The notes: generated from the letters alone by a model not told the origin. DNA of 48,226 nt from Lachnospiraceae bacterium (GCA_014804365.1 JAAUZX010000089.1:1-48226), one strand, 5' to 3'; counted from the first letter of the stretch, positions 1-12,501 are shown. Translations and numbers: made by a program.

Positions 1-67
1 TATTAAAAATATATTAGAGTCTAAGGGGAAATCTTCCCAGGAATAGGGCATATCTTCATAGCAGAAA

Positions 68-91
68 AAGCAACGCTTTAAAGCGTTGCTT
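68..91. repeat. Perfect 24-bp palindrome, possible terminator
   Basis: The two 12-base halves (AAGCAACGCTTT and AAAGCGTTGCTT) are exact reverse complements. On the minus strand the hairpin is followed by a run of five T, as in an intrinsic terminator; on the plus strand no T-run follows. It may end a transcript or insulate the promoter at 138. No gene was recognised in positions 1-348. Confidence 0.6.
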
Positions 92-137
92 GAAATAACA
101 GTTTATAAGTTTAACCTGGAAAGTTGTAACCTATTGC

Positions 138-166
138 TTGAAACTTTCTGCTTTTTGTTATATGAT
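138..166 (+). promoter_or_regulatory. Sigma-A type promoter for the membrane protein gene at 361
   Basis: TTGAAA at 138-143 and TATGAT at 161-166 are separated by exactly 17 bases. Transcription would start near 173 and give a leader of about 190 nt that carries the hairpin at 197-229. Confidence 0.7.
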
Positions 167-196
167 AAATTATAATTGTTCGGAATGTGCATCTTC

Positions 197-229
197 GTAG
201 CTGTGAAGAACAGGGTTCTGAACAGTTAC
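197..229 (+). other. 33-nt leader hairpin with tandem G-A internal loop (copy 1)
   Basis: Outer stem GTAGCTGT with ACAGTTAC (8 pairs, one G-T wobble), then GA opposite GA, then inner stem AGAAC with GTTCT closed by AGG. The same hairpin, with an A-T pair in place of the wobble, is at 15941-15973. Both lie just downstream of a strong promoter. It could be an RNA motif or a DNA operator; no function is known to me. Confidence 0.6.
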
Positions 230-360
230 GATAAGTCTATATTTTCGTGAAGGGCTGTTCCCGACGTGTGATATTGCGCCGGACAGAATATCGATATACA
301 CAATAGTTTGTGCCTTACGGCTGTATAATTGCAGAATAAGAGAAAGGTATGGTTATAAAT

Positions 361-2459
<2,099 letters not shown>

Positions 2460-2543
2460 CGAGGCAGAGCAGCAGATTGCGCATGCCGGAACGGTAAACA
2501 GTGCATACGATTATCACATACGGGGAGACAAGAGGAGTTCCAG

Positions 2544-5252
2544 ATGGACGGTTTATATCACACAATTTTAGACCGCAGAGAATTACAGAGGATTCAGAAC
2601 GATTTCTGTGCAGCGACCGGGATCTATGCATTCTGCGTGGGCAGTGACGGCACTGAACTGACAGATATGTCAGGTAGTGATTGGGACAAAGAGAGACTGA
2701 CCGGGCAGATACCGAGGGATAAACTGATGTCTCTTTTGCGCAGGGTATCGGAGAGCAGTCTGGAGGATCAGGCGATTGAGGAGACTGAGATTGATGCGTT
2801 AAAATATGCCGTAGTCTGTGTGAAGGAAGAGGGAAAGACGGTTCTGGCGTGGCTGGTATATGCGGTGCTGTCCGATGCACCGTCGCAGGAAGGACGTGAG
2901 TTTGCACAGGATTTTCGTTACCAGACAACGGGGCGGCAGTTTAATCTGGCCTTGGACCTGCTGCGGGAGATCAGCAGACATATGGTGGGCGATAAGCTTA
3001 TGGCTGAAGAGGCGAAGGCGGAAAGCCTCAGAAGCCGTTCTTCCAGAGATGAGATGGAGGATGTGCTTAAGCGCATGGCTGCCACAACGCAAATCGTGCA
3101 GATGCTGGACAGTGATGCGCCCATTGAGAGCGTTCTGGCAGGTATCCTCACAACAGTGGGAAGTTTCCTGAAGATTGACTGTGCCTATCTATATTCCGTG
3201 GGCGAAGCGGCAGCGGGGAAGATGAATGTGATCGCCGAATGGTGTAACGACGGTGTGCTTTCCGGTTATGACCAGACCAGAAATCAGCCGCGCCCCGCAT
3301 ATCTGTATCGGGACAAACCGCTGGTTCTTTCCTCGGCTTCGGGCAGAGAAGGTTATGAGGAGGAGCTGGCTAAGGGAGGTATTAAGGCGCTTGCGGCGTT
3401 TCCGATCGAATTGAAAGAACAGATCGGCATGTATGCATGCTTTGAGATGACACGGACATCACGTAATTGGGCTGTGGAAGAAATCAAGTTTTTGAATGAT
3501 TCTGTCAAAGTGCTGCAGAGTATTATCACGAAAAGAATCCAGAAAAATTCTCTGGCGGGATCATATGCGGCATTGGAAGAGGTGCTGAATAATGTGGGCA
3601 GTTCGATTTATGTGAGAGATAAGGAAACGGAGAAAATTCTTTTTGCCAACAGGCGGCTTCGTAATATTTTTCGGGAGGAGCTTGAGCAGAATAAACTGGC
3701 AGCAATTTTTGAGAGCCGGGTGCCGAGGGACAGGCAGGAAGGCAGCATGGAAGTATTTACGGAGGATAAGGGCAGCTGGTACGACATTTTTTATAAGAAT
3801 ATCAAATGGGTGGACGGCAGGGACGTTTTCATGTGCTCGATCCATGATGTGACCGAGAAGAAAATGTATCAGAAGAAGATCGAGCGACAGGCGTACACAG
3901 ACTTTCTGACCGGTCTATTTAACAGACTCTGCTGCGAACGGGATTTGGCCAAGTATGTGGATGCTGCCAAGAACACAGGCACGGAAGGCGCCGTGCTTTA
4001 TCTGGATCTGGATGATTTTAAGCATATTAACGACAGCCTTGGACATCAGTATGGCGACGTACTGCTCAAATCTATTGCGAACGGCATGAGAAAGGTGGCG
4101 GGTATCCAGAATTCCTGCTATCGCATGGGCGGCGATGAGTTTGTTATTATCGTGCCGCCGGATCAGTATGAGACACTCGATCGGATCGTGGAAGGGGTCA
4201 AGGCGGTTTTCGCCAGACCATGGTTTTTGAAAAATGCGGATTATTACTGTACGATGAGTATGGGAATCGTGCATTACCCGACGGAGGGCGAGGACGTACA
4301 GGAACTGATCAGGAAAGCGGATATCGCCATGTATGAGGCTAAGAAGTCCGGTAAGAACCGCTCAGCCGTCTACAGCAACAGTATTAAGAGCGACTCCGAT
4401 AAGCGCCTTGACATGGAGAAAAATATGCGCGATGCGGCAATCGACGGGTACAAGGAATTTGAGGTATATTATCAGCCGATCATCGATATTCAGGAGAACG
4501 GAAAATGTACCGGCGCGGAAGCGCTGATTCGTTGGAACAGTGTGGAGATGGGATTTATGTCGCCGGCCGATTTTATTCCGCTTGCGGAGTATCTCGGACT
4601 GATCAACCCCATTGGAAGTTATGTGTTACAGCAGGCGTGTGAGGCATGTAAAAGTTGGAATGATAACGGGCACCCGGGATATAAAGTGAATGTGAATCTG
4701 TCGGTGGTGCAGCTCCTACAGCAGGATATTGTGGAGACAGTGGCGGAGATTATTCAGAAAAGCGGAATCAATCCCCACAATCTGACCTTGGAAGTGACAG
4801 AAGGATTGGCCATCGATGATCTGGAGCGGATGAAGGCGATACTGGGACAGATCAAGGAGCTGGGAGTGCGGATCGCACTGGATGATTTCGGAACAGGATA
4901 TTCTTCACTGAGCCACATCAGGGAACTGCCTTTTGATGTCATTAAAGTAGATCAAAGTTTTGTCAGGGATCTGGCTGAGGATAATTATTCCAAATCTTTT
5001 ATTAAGATGGTGTCGGATCTGGCGGATGCCATCGGTGTTTCCATCTGCGTGGAAGGCATCGAGACGAAGGAGCAGTATAAGGTGTTAGAAGGCATGAAGG
5101 TGAGAATGATACAGGGGTATTATTTTGACAAGCCCATGCCGAGAGCGGCGTTTGACGAGAAATATGCGGCAAGGAGCGCACAGAGTGCGTCTGACAGCCC
5201 TGCACAAAAGAAAACAATTCGTTCCGCGGGTAAACGGACGAAGAAAAAATGA
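2544..5252 (+). CDS. Multidomain cyclic-di-GMP enzyme: sensor, GAF, PAS, GGDEF, EAL
   Basis: About 902 residues with no predicted membrane segment, so a cytoplasmic sensor. The first ~120 residues resemble a PocR-type ligand-binding domain (QRIQNDFCAATGIYAF); a GAF-like domain (about 185-330) and a PAS-like domain (about 345-440) follow. The GGDEF motif is intact at residues 529-533 in RMGGDEFVII. The EAL motif is at 659-661 in GAEALIRW, and DDFGTGYSS, IKVDQSFV and VEGIET support an active phosphodiesterase domain. Both making and breaking cyclic-di-GMP are therefore possible; which dominates cannot be told. The C-terminus is a Lys/Arg-rich tail. A good AGAGGAG precedes the ATG. The stop overlaps the ribosome binding site of the next gene, so the two are probably cotranscribed. 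Confidence 0.93.
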   Translation: MDGLYHTILDRRELQRIQNDFCAATGIYAFCVGSDGTELTDMSGSDWDKERLTGQIPRDKLMSLLRRVSESSLEDQAIEETEIDALKYAVVCVKEEGKTVLAWLVYAVLSDAPSQEGREFAQDFRYQTTGRQFNLALDLLREISRHMVGDKLMAEEAKAESLRSRSSRDEMEDVLKRMAATTQIVQMLDSDAPIESVLAGILTTVGSFLKIDCAYLYSVGEAAAGKMNVIAEWCNDGVLSGYDQTRNQPRPAYLYRDKPLVLSSASGREGYEEELAKGGIKALAAFPIELKEQIGMYACFEMTRTSRNWAVEEIKFLNDSVKVLQSIITKRIQKNSLAGSYAALEEVLNNVGSSIYVRDKETEKILFANRRLRNIFREELEQNKLAAIFESRVPRDRQEGSMEVFTEDKGSWYDIFYKNIKWVDGRDVFMCSIHDVTEKKMYQKKIERQAYTDFLTGLFNRLCCERDLAKYVDAAKNTGTEGAVLYLDLDDFKHINDSLGHQYGDVLLKSIANGMRKVAGIQNSCYRMGGDEFVIIVPPDQYETLDRIVEGVKAVFARPWFLKNADYYCTMSMGIVHYPTEGEDVQELIRKADIAMYEAKKSGKNRSAVYSNSIKSDSDKRLDMEKNMRDAAIDGYKEFEVYYQPIIDIQENGKCTGAEALIRWNSVEMGFMSPADFIPLAEYLGLINPIGSYVLQQACEACKSWNDNGHPGYKVNVNLSVVQLLQQDIVETVAEIIQKSGINPHNLTLEVTEGLAIDDLERMKAILGQIKELGVRIALDDFGTGYSSLSHIRELPFDVIKVDQSFVRDLAEDNYSKSFIKMVSDLADAIGVSICVEGIETKEQYKVLEGMKVRMIQGYYFDKPMPRAAFDEKYAARSAQSASDSPAQKKTIRSAGKRTKKK

Positions 5253-5262
5253 GGAGAAAGAT

Positions 5263-5982
5263 ATGGAGAAAAAGAATTTGTCGAAGGAGCTTGCGGGTAA
5301 CGCTTACCCCGGCAGAGGTATCGTGATCGGAAAGTCTGCAGACGGGAAATACGCTGTAACGGCTTATTTTATCATGGGAAGAAGCTCTAACAGCAGGAAC
5401 CGTGTTTTTGTGGAAGAAGGAGAAGGCATTCGGACACAGGCATATGATCCGTCTAAATTAGAAGATCCCAGTCTGATCATCTATGCGCCGGTCAGAGTGC
5501 TGGGCAATAAGACGATCGTGACGAACGGCGACCAGACGGATACGATCTATGAACTTATGGATAAGCAGCAGACTTTTGAACAGGCGCTGCGCACCAGAGA
5601 GTTTGAGCCGGATGCGCCTAACTATACGCCCCGCATTTCAGGGATTATGCATTTGGATAACGGCAGGTATAATTACGCAATGTCTATTCTTAAGAGCAAT
5701 AACGGCGATCCGTCTTCCTGCAACAGATATACGTTTGCTTATGAGAATCCGACGGCGGGTGAGGGACATTTTATCCATACCTATATGGGTGACGGGAATC
5801 CGCTGCCGAGTTTTGAGGGTGAGCCCACCTTGGTAGGCATAGAGGGTGATATCGACAGCTTCACGAGGACGGTATGGGAAAACCTGAATGAGGAGAATAA
5901 GGTGTCGCTGTTTGTGCGCTTTATTGAGATCGAGAGTGGGGAGTACGAGACACGTATTGTGAATAAAAATAAGCAGGTATAG
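5263..5982 (+). CDS. purO: IMP cyclohydrolase (PurO-like, stand-alone)
   Basis: Predicted to close the ring of FAICAR to give IMP, the last step of de novo purine synthesis. The protein has 239 residues and resembles the stand-alone IMP cyclohydrolase family (PF07826) with NAYPGRGIVIG near the start, a conserved YFIMGRSSNSRNR segment and a central NGDQTDT. An open frame extends upstream to 5125 inside the preceding gene, but the ATG at 5263 has GAGGAG at 5251-5256, so it is the real start. It lies 10 bases after the GGDEF-EAL stop and 53 bases before the AICAR transformylase gene. Together these two genes replace the usual bifunctional PurH. The family call is by recognition of the protein only. 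Confidence 0.85.
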   Translation: MEKKNLSKELAGNAYPGRGIVIGKSADGKYAVTAYFIMGRSSNSRNRVFVEEGEGIRTQAYDPSKLEDPSLIIYAPVRVLGNKTIVTNGDQTDTIYELMDKQQTFEQALRTREFEPDAPNYTPRISGIMHLDNGRYNYAMSILKSNNGDPSSCNRYTFAYENPTAGEGHFIHTYMGDGNPLPSFEGEPTLVGIEGDIDSFTRTVWENLNEENKVSLFVRFIEIESGEYETRIVNKNKQV

Positions 5983-6035
5983 TCGAATGGTACGCCTAGG
6001 CATTGGAATATTATAAATGATGTGAAAGGATTAAG

Positions 6036-7220
6036 ATGATGAACGAATTAGAACTGAAATATGGCTGTAACCCGAATCAGAAACCGTCGCGGATTTATAT
6101 GGCGGACGGGAGTGAGCTGCCGATCAAGGTGTTGAACGGTAAGCCGGGATATATTAATTTTTTGGATGCTTTTAACGGTTGGCAGCTGGTGAAGGAATTA
6201 AAGAAGGCGACGGGACTTCCGGCGGCAACTTCTTTTAAGCATGTTTCCCCGGCGGGAGCGGCGGTGGGTCTGCCGCTGACGGATGTGGAGAAGAAGATTT
6301 ACTGGGTGGACGATCTGGATATGGAGTTTACACCGCTGGCAAACGCTTATGCGAGGGCGAGAGGTGCGGACAGAATGAGTTCTTTCGGTGATTTTATTTC
6401 TCTGTCTGATGTCTGTGACGTGGCAACTGCCAGGATTATCAAAAGAGAAGTGTCTGACGGCGTGATTGCACCGGGGTATGAGCCGGAGGCGTTGGAGATT
6501 CTGAAGGCGAAGAAGAAGGGCGGATATAATGTCATCGAGATTGATGAGAATTATGCACCGGCACCCGTTGAGGTGAAGCAGGTATACGGCATCAGCTTCG
6601 AGCAGGGCAGGAATGAGTTAAAGATTGACGATGAGTTTTTCAACAATATCGTGACGGAGTCTAAAGACATGCCCGAGCAGGCGAAGATCGATCTGGCGAT
6701 TGCCATGATTACCTTGAAATATACGCAGTCCAACTCCGTGTGCTATGTGAAGGGCGGACAGGCGATTGGTATCGGCGCAGGGCAGCAGTCGAGGATTCAT
6801 TGTACCAGACTTGCGGGTTCTAAGGCGGATAACTGGTTCCTGCGTCAGTCTCCCAAGGTATTGGGGCTGCAGTTTGTAGACGGCATCGGCCGTGCGGACA
6901 GAGATAATTCCATCGACTTGTATATCGGTGAGGATTATATGGATGTGCTGGCGGATGGGGCATGGCAGAAGATTTTCAAGGTGAAACCGGAAGTGTTCAC
7001 AAGAGAAGAGAAGCGTGCGTGGCTGGATCAGATGAGCGATGTGGCGCTGGGGTCCGATGCATTCTTCCCCTTTGGCGACAATATCGAGCGGGCGCATAAG
7101 AGCGGCGTGAAATATGTGGCGCAGCCGGGCGGTTCCGTGCGGGATGATAATGTGATTGAGACGTGTAATAAGTATGGTATGACGATGTGCTTTACGGGGA
7201 TTAGGTTGTTCCATCATTAG
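6036..7220 (+). CDS. purH: AICAR transformylase without a cyclohydrolase domain
   Basis: Transfers the formyl group of 10-formyltetrahydrofolate to AICAR to make FAICAR. The protein is 394 residues, well short of bifunctional PurH (about 510-530), and begins directly in the transformylase fold: LKYGCNPNQKPS, then KHVSPAGAAVG, which carries the catalytic Lys-His pair, and later SNSVCYVKGGQAIGIGAGQQSR and a C-terminal AQPGGSVRD. The inosinicase domain is absent; that activity would come from the gene at 5263. ATG codons at 6036 and 6039 compete; AAAGGA upstream fits either. Downstream lies a 370-base gap holding a structured repeat and the ptb promoter. Confidence 0.93.
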   Translation: MMNELELKYGCNPNQKPSRIYMADGSELPIKVLNGKPGYINFLDAFNGWQLVKELKKATGLPAATSFKHVSPAGAAVGLPLTDVEKKIYWVDDLDMEFTPLANAYARARGADRMSSFGDFISLSDVCDVATARIIKREVSDGVIAPGYEPEALEILKAKKKGGYNVIEIDENYAPAPVEVKQVYGISFEQGRNELKIDDEFFNNIVTESKDMPEQAKIDLAIAMITLKYTQSNSVCYVKGGQAIGIGAGQQSRIHCTRLAGSKADNWFLRQSPKVLGLQFVDGIGRADRDNSIDLYIGEDYMDVLADGAWQKIFKVKPEVFTREEKRAWLDQMSDVALGSDAFFPFGDNIERAHKSGVKYVAQPGGSVRDDNVIETCNKYGMTMCFTGIRLFHH

Positions 7221-7252
7221 AAGGTACGGTTTATAACTTGGCTAAAACGTCC

Positions 7253-7389
7253 GCTCAGAGGGGAGTTAATATCTGCGTCACCGCGCTTCCGCTCCGCAAA
7301 AAGCGTAGCGGACACTAGACTCGTGAAATACCTCGTCAAGTGCCGACGCTTTTTGAGGGGTTCCTTCAGATATTAACTTCCCTCTGAGC
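7253..7389. repeat. Structured 137-bp element with 23-bp terminal inverted repeats
   Basis: The arms 7253-7275 and 7367-7389 are reverse complements with a single mismatch. Inside, AAAAAGCGT (7298-7306) can pair with ACGCTTTTT (7346-7354), and CCGCT near 7289-7293 can pair with AGCGG at 7307-7311, so alternative folds exist. No open frame lies inside. It could be a small non-autonomous mobile element, a structured RNA, or a complex terminator of the purine genes. The rest of the 7221-7592 gap holds only the promoter at 7460. Confidence 0.6.
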
Positions 7390-7459
7390 TTAGGTTGTGA
7401 CACGGGTGTGAAAAATAGCCAGCGGAATGTTTTTTTGGCAGGTTAGTGGTGGATGAAAA

Positions 7460-7488
7460 TTGATTTTTTATATTAAAAGTGTTATTAT
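7460..7488 (+). promoter_or_regulatory. Promoter of the ptb-buk operon
   Basis: TTGATT at 7460-7465 and TATTAT at 7483-7488, spacing 17. It leaves a leader of roughly 95 nt before the ptb ATG. Confidence 0.6.
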
Positions 7489-7592
7489 TTTAACGATGGG
7501 TTTCCAAGATGGAACCGGAGTTCGGGTGATATGATGCCGATGGGCGTGTATCAGAATAATATAACGAGAAAATAAAGGAGTGGAATGGTGAG

Positions 7593-8513
7593 ATGAGCAA
7601 GAGTTTTGAGGATCTGTTATCTAAGGTATCCGAGTGTAGTATCAAGAAAGTTGCAGTTGCGGTTGCACAGGACAGCGCCGTGTTGGAAGCGGTAGTTGCG
7701 GCGAAGGAGCGTAATATCGCAGAGGCAATTCTGGTTGGCGATGAGGATAAGATCAAGGAGGTAGCCGCTGCAGATAATGTTGATATCAGCGGTTTTGAGA
7801 TCATTGATGAGAAGGATAACTATACGGCGGCTCTGAAAGCGGTAGAGCTGGTACATCAGGGTAAGGCCGACATGTACATGAAAGGTTTGATCGACACAAA
7901 ATCATTCTTAAAGAGTGTGTTAGATAAAGAAGTGGGATTAAGAACCGGTAAGGCATTGTCCCATGTGTGTGTATTCGAGGTGGAAGGAATCGATCATCTT
8001 CTGTTCCTGACAGACGTTGCATTTATGACATATCCTACGCTGGAAGATAAAGTACATATTATTGAGAACACCGTGGATGTCTGCCATGCATGCGGCATTT
8101 CGAATCCTAAGGTAGCGCCTCTTGCGGCGGTAGAGGTTGTAAATCCTAAGATGCCTGTTACCGTTGAAGCGGAAGAACTCACCAAGATGTGCGAGGAAGG
8201 TAAGATTACGGGATGTGTTGTAGACGGACCGCTCTCTTTAGACCTTGCGATCGATCCCGAGGCGGCTAAGCATAAGGGCGCAGAGGGCAGAAAGATTGTG
8301 GGCGATGCCGATGTGCTTCTGTTCCCCGATATCCATGCCGGCAATCTGGTATACAAGTGTCTGGTACATACGGCAAAAGTTAAGAACGGCAATATCCTGA
8401 CAGGAACGAAGGCTCCAGTTATTCTGACATCCCGTTCCGATGACTTCGAGACAAAAGTAAATTCTCTGGCGCTCGGCGCAGTTATGGCTGGTGCGATGGC
8501 TAAGATGAACTAA
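7593..8513 (+). CDS. ptb: Phosphate butyryltransferase
   Basis: Predicted to exchange CoA for phosphate on butyryl-CoA, giving butyryl phosphate, in the cytoplasm. The protein has 306 residues, typical for phosphate acetyl/butyryl transferases, with the family landmarks YMKGLIDTKSFLKSVLD, LFLTDVAFMTYPTLEDK, and VDGPLSLDLAIDPEAA followed by DVLLFPDIHAGNLVYK. Butyryl rather than acetyl specificity is inferred from the butyrate kinase gene 33 bases downstream; related branched-chain acyl-CoAs cannot be excluded. AAAGGAG at 7574-7580 serves the ATG at 7593; the ATG at 7585 is out of frame. A consensus promoter lies at 7460-7488. Confidence 0.92.
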   Translation: MSKSFEDLLSKVSECSIKKVAVAVAQDSAVLEAVVAAKERNIAEAILVGDEDKIKEVAAADNVDISGFEIIDEKDNYTAALKAVELVHQGKADMYMKGLIDTKSFLKSVLDKEVGLRTGKALSHVCVFEVEGIDHLLFLTDVAFMTYPTLEDKVHIIENTVDVCHACGISNPKVAPLAAVEVVNPKMPVTVEAEELTKMCEEGKITGCVVDGPLSLDLAIDPEAAKHKGAEGRKIVGDADVLLFPDIHAGNLVYKCLVHTAKVKNGNILTGTKAPVILTSRSDDFETKVNSLALGAVMAGAMAKMN

Positions 8514-8546
8514 TTATAAATTTAATAATTTAGGAGGTCAAGCAAT

Positions 8547-9614
8547 ATGGCAGTAAAAAGCTTAATTATTAATCCGGGTTCCACATCTACCAAGATCGGT
8601 GTATTTGAGGATGAAACTCTACTCTTTGAGGAGACTTTAAGACACTCAACGGAAGAGATTGCACAGTATGCATCCATCGTGGACCAGAAGGATTTCCGTA
8701 AGGAAATTATTGTAAATCTCTTAAAAGAGAAAAATTTTGATATTAATTCCTTAAACATGGTCGTAGGACGTGGCGGTATGCTGAAACCTATTCCGGGTGG
8801 CACATACGCAGTCAGTGATGATCTGTTGGAGGATCTGAAAATCGGTAAGCAGGGACAGCACGCATCTAATTTAGGCGGCATTCTGGCAAAAGAGATCGGT
8901 GATTCGATCGGCGTACCTTCTTATATTGTAGATCCTGTCGTGGTGGACGAGTTAGATGCGATTTCCCGCTATTCAGGCGTGCCGGAGCTTCCGAGGACGA
9001 GCGTGTTCCATGCGCTGAACCAGAAGGCAGTAGCGAAGCGTTATGCCAAGGAGCAGGGTAAAGATTACGCTTCTTTGAATCTGGTGGTAGTGCATATGGG
9101 CGGCGGCGTATCTGTAGGCGCACACAAACAGGGTAAGGTCGTGGATGTATTCAATGCTCTGGACGGCGACGGCGCATTTTCTCCTGAGAGAGCAGGCGCA
9201 GTACCCAGCGGTGCACTCATTAAGATGTGCTTCTCCGGTCAGTATACAGAGAAAGAAGTATATAAGAAGATCTGCGGTAACGGCGGATTCAATGCTTACT
9301 GCAACACCAATGATATGCGCGACGTAGATAAGATGGTCGAGGCGGGTGACGCCAAGGCGAAAGAAGTACGAGAGGCTTTCATCAGACAGGTGGCTAAGGA
9401 CATCGGTTCCATGGCATGTGTGCTTGAGGGTAAAGTAGATCAGATCGTCGTGACCGGTGGTATCGCTTATGATAAGGCTGTCGTAGAGGGTCTGAAGGCA
9501 CAGGCAGGCTGGATCGCACCGATGACGATCTATCCGGGTGAGGACGAACTGCTTGCACTTGTACAGGGTGGTCTGCGTGTATTAAACGGCGAAGAGCAGG
9601 CTATGGTATATTGA
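8547..9614 (+). CDS. buk: Butyrate kinase
   Basis: Converts butyryl phosphate and ADP to butyrate and ATP, the energy-yielding end of butyrate fermentation. The protein has 355 residues and the acetate/butyrate kinase (ASKHA) fold: [15 protein letters not shown] at the N-terminus, [29 protein letters not shown] in the middle, and [11 protein letters not shown] near the end. AGGAGG lies just before the ATG. It is the second gene of the ptb-buk pair and is closed by a strong terminator at 9663, so the operon has two genes. Confidence 0.95.
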   Translation: MAVKSLIINPGSTSTKIGVFEDETLLFEETLRHSTEEIAQYASIVDQKDFRKEIIVNLLKEKNFDINSLNMVVGRGGMLKPIPGGTYAVSDDLLEDLKIGKQGQHASNLGGILAKEIGDSIGVPSYIVDPVVVDELDAISRYSGVPELPRTSVFHALNQKAVAKRYAKEQGKDYASLNLVVVHMGGGVSVGAHKQGKVVDVFNALDGDGAFSPERAGAVPSGALIKMCFSGQYTEKEVYKKICGNGGFNAYCNTNDMRDVDKMVEAGDAKAKEVREAFIRQVAKDIGSMACVLEGKVDQIVVTGGIAYDKAVVEGLKAQAGWIAPMTIYPGEDELLALVQGGLRVLNGEEQAMVY

Positions 9615-9662
9615 TCATGCAGGATACATAGCTTGAATGTAGGAGAATGATATACATATACG

Positions 9663-9702
9663 AAACGTCCGGCAGAGGGTTGTACCTTGCCGGACGTTTT
9701 TT
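9663..9702 (+). terminator. Intrinsic terminator of ptb-buk
   Basis: AAACGTCCGGCA (9663-9674) pairs perfectly with TGCCGGACGTTT (9688-9699) and runs into six T. Loop bases AGG and CCT can extend the stem. Confidence 0.9.
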
Positions 9703-9788
9703 GTGTAGACCATTCGTATACTACTTTTTCTGATAAATAATTTTTTTAATTGTACTGCCGGGTAAAATTGCCATACACGCTTTTACAG

Positions 9789-9817
9789 TTGAATTTACCC
9801 ACTGAATCTGTTAGAAT
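9789..9817 (+). promoter_or_regulatory. Promoter of secA
   Basis: TTGAAT at 9789-9794 and TAGAAT at 9812-9817, spacing 17, about 115 bases before the secA start. Confidence 0.6.
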
Positions 9818-9932
9818 ATACGTTGGTGTTTTATAATACACAGCAAGGGATATACAACAGGGGTGTTTCATTAGGAAAAGCAAGTTGCGTATCTGATACA
9901 ATATGTATTCGGTACACGGAAATGAGGATATC

Positions 9933-12497
9933 ATGGGCGTAGTTCAGAAAGTGTTTGGAACACACAGCGAAAGAGAGATTAAGCGTATTGAAGGTCTGGT
10001 AAAGAAGATTGAAGATCTTCGTCCGACGATGATGGAGATGTCGGACGAGCAGCTGCGTGATAAAACGAAGGAATATAAGAAGAGGCGGGAAGAAGGAGAG
10101 ACGCTTGACGATCTCCTGCCGGAAGCATATGCAACGGTGAGAGAGGCGGCGAGACGTGTTCTCAATACGGAGCACTATAGAGTTCAGTTGATCGGCGGTA
10201 TTATTCTGCATCAGGGGCGTATTGCCGAGATGAAGACCGGTGAAGGTAAGACCCAGACCTGTCTTCTGCCTGCATATCTGAATGCATTAGAGGGTAAGGG
10301 CGTGCATGTCGTTACCGTCAACGATTATCTGGCGAAGCGTGACGCGGAGTGGATGGGACAGGTGCATGAGTTCCTGGGATTAAAAGTCGGTGTTGTCTTA
10401 AATGACATGAAGTCCGAGGAGCGTAGGGAAGCATATAATTGTGATATTACCTATGTGACCAACAATGAGCTTGGCTTTGATTATCTGCGTGATAATATGG
10501 TCATCTATAAAGAGCAGCTGGTACTTAGGGATCTGCATTATGCCATTATTGACGAGGTGGACTCCGTACTCATTGATGAGGCGCGTACGCCGCTTATTAT
10601 TTCCGGTCAGAGCGGTAAATCCACGAAATTATATGAGGCATGTGATATTCTGGCGAAACAGTTGACTCGCGGTGAGGACATGGAAGAATTGTCCAAGATA
10701 GATGCCATTATGGGTGTGGAGCGTGAGGAGACGGGCGACTTTATCGTCAACGAGAAGGATAAAGTGGTGAACCTGACTGCGCAGGGCGTTGCCAAGGTGG
10801 AACGCTTCTTCCAGATCGAGAACCTTGCCGATCCAGAGAATCTGGAGATTCAGCATAATATTATACTGGCGCTGCGGGCACACAATCTGATGTTCCGCGA
10901 TCAGGATTATGTGGTAAAGGACGATCAGGTGTTGATTGTCGATGAGTTTACCGGTCGTATCATGCCGGGGCGTCGTTATTCCGACGGTCTGCATCAGGCG
11001 ATCGAGGCGAAAGAACATGTGAAGGTAAAGCGTGAGAGCAAGACCCTTGCCACCATCACGTTCCAGAACTTTTTTAATAAGTTTGAGAAAAAAGCAGGCA
11101 TGACCGGTACGGCGCTGACAGAGGAAAAGGAATTCCGCGACATCTACGGCATGGATGTGGTGGAGATCCCGACCAACAGACCGATTGCCCGTGTCGATCA
11201 TCAGGACAGTGTCTATAAGACGAGAAAAGAGAAACTGCGCGCGATCGTAGGAGCGGTGAAAGAGGCTCACGACAAGGGACAGCCGGTTCTGGTGGGTACG
11301 ATCAATATTGATGCTTCCGAAGAGTTAAGCAACCTGCTTAGGAAGAACGGTATCGACCATAAAGTTTTGAATGCGAAATTCCATGAGATGGAGGCAGAGA
11401 TCGTAGCAGACGCCGGTATTCATGGAGCAGTGACCATCGCTACTAACATGGCCGGACGTGGTACGGATATCAAGCTGGACGAGGAATCAAGAGCCGCAGG
11501 CGGGTTGATGATCATCGGTACGGAACGGCATGAATCCAGACGTATCGACAATCAGCTGCGCGGACGTTCCGGTCGTCAGGGAGACCCAGGCGAATCCAGA
11601 TTCTATATTTCACTGGAAGACGATCTGATGAGATTATTCGGTTCCGACAGAATGATCGCGATGTTTAACGCACTGGGCATTCCGGAGGGACAGGAGATCG
11701 AGCACAAGGCTTTGACGAAGGCGATCGAATCTGCACAGAAGAAGATAGAGAACAATAACTTCGGTATCAGAAAGAGCCTGCTTGAATACGATCAGGTCAT
11801 GAACGAGCAGAGAGAGATCATCTACGAAGAGAGAAGGCGCGTCTTAAACGGCGAAAGTATGCGGGATGTGATCTACAAGATGATTACCGACATCACGGAG
11901 AATTGTGTGGATATCTGCATTGGTGACGATACGGATTTTGATGAATGGGATTTCAATGAGTTAAATACTCTGCTGCTTCCTACAGTACCGTTAAAACCGC
12001 TTAGTCCGAACCGTGTACTGAAGCCGAAGAAAAACAGCTTAAAGCAGCAGTTGAAAGAGGAAGCTGTCAAGCTCTATGAGAACAAGGAAGCAGAATTCCC
12101 CGAACCGGAGGCGATCCGGGAGATTGAGCGCGTGATCCTGCTTAAGGTGATCGACAGAAAATGGATGGATCACATTGATGACATGGAGCAGCTTCGTCAG
12201 GGCGCAGGCTTACAGGCTTATGGTCAGAAGGATCCGCTGGTGGAATACAAACTGAGCGGTTACGAGATGTTTGATGAGATGACGCAGAATATCAAAGAAG
12301 AAACCGTGCGTCTGCTCTTTAACGTCCGTATCGAGCAGAAGGTAGAGAGAGAACAGGTAGCCAAAGTAACCGGCACCAACAAAGACGATACCATCCAGAA
12401 GGGACCTGTAAAGCGTATGGAAGCCAAGGTCTACCCCAACGATCCCTGTCCCTGCGGTTCCGGCAAGAAGTACAAGCAGTGTTGCGGACGAAAATAA
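9933..12497 (+). CDS. secA: Preprotein translocase ATPase SecA
   Basis: Motor that drives unfolded secretory proteins through SecYEG. The protein is about 854 residues, in the normal range. The Walker A segment [10 protein letters not shown] has its Lys at residue 106; the [15 protein letters not shown] box and the motif [12 protein letters not shown] with [18 protein letters not shown] give both helicase-like domains. The C-terminal zinc-binding tail [13 protein letters not shown] is complete. The ATG at 9933 (MGVVQKVFG) is preferred over an upstream in-frame ATG at 9903 because GAGGA lies just before it. It has its own promoter, and a two-hairpin element follows directly. Confidence 0.97.
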   Translation: MGVVQKVFGTHSEREIKRIEGLVKKIEDLRPTMMEMSDEQLRDKTKEYKKRREEGETLDDLLPEAYATVREAARRVLNTEHYRVQLIGGIILHQGRIAEMKTGEGKTQTCLLPAYLNALEGKGVHVVTVNDYLAKRDAEWMGQVHEFLGLKVGVVLNDMKSEERREAYNCDITYVTNNELGFDYLRDNMVIYKEQLVLRDLHYAIIDEVDSVLIDEARTPLIISGQSGKSTKLYEACDILAKQLTRGEDMEELSKIDAIMGVEREETGDFIVNEKDKVVNLTAQGVAKVERFFQIENLADPENLEIQHNIILALRAHNLMFRDQDYVVKDDQVLIVDEFTGRIMPGRRYSDGLHQAIEAKEHVKVKRESKTLATITFQNFFNKFEKKAGMTGTALTEEKEFRDIYGMDVVEIPTNRPIARVDHQDSVYKTRKEKLRAIVGAVKEAHDKGQPVLVGTINIDASEELSNLLRKNGIDHKVLNAKFHEMEAEIVADAGIHGAVTIATNMAGRGTDIKLDEESRAAGGLMIIGTERHESRRIDNQLRGRSGRQGDPGESRFYISLEDDLMRLFGSDRMIAMFNALGIPEGQEIEHKALTKAIESAQKKIENNNFGIRKSLLEYDQVMNEQREIIYEERRRVLNGESMRDVIYKMITDITENCVDICIGDDTDFDEWDFNELNTLLLPTVPLKPLSPNRVLKPKKNSLKQQLKEEAVKLYENKEAEFPEPEAIREIERVILLKVIDRKWMDHIDDMEQLRQGAGLQAYGQKDPLVEYKLSGYEMFDEMTQNIKEETVRLLFNVRIEQKVEREQVAKVTGTNKDDTIQKGPVKRMEAKVYPNDPCPCGSGKKYKQCCGRK

Positions 12498-12501
12498 AAA
12501 A

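Noticed and set aside
5125..5262. Upstream extension of the IMP cyclohydrolase frame
   Set aside because: It lies inside the GGDEF-EAL gene, and a strong ribosome site supports 5263.
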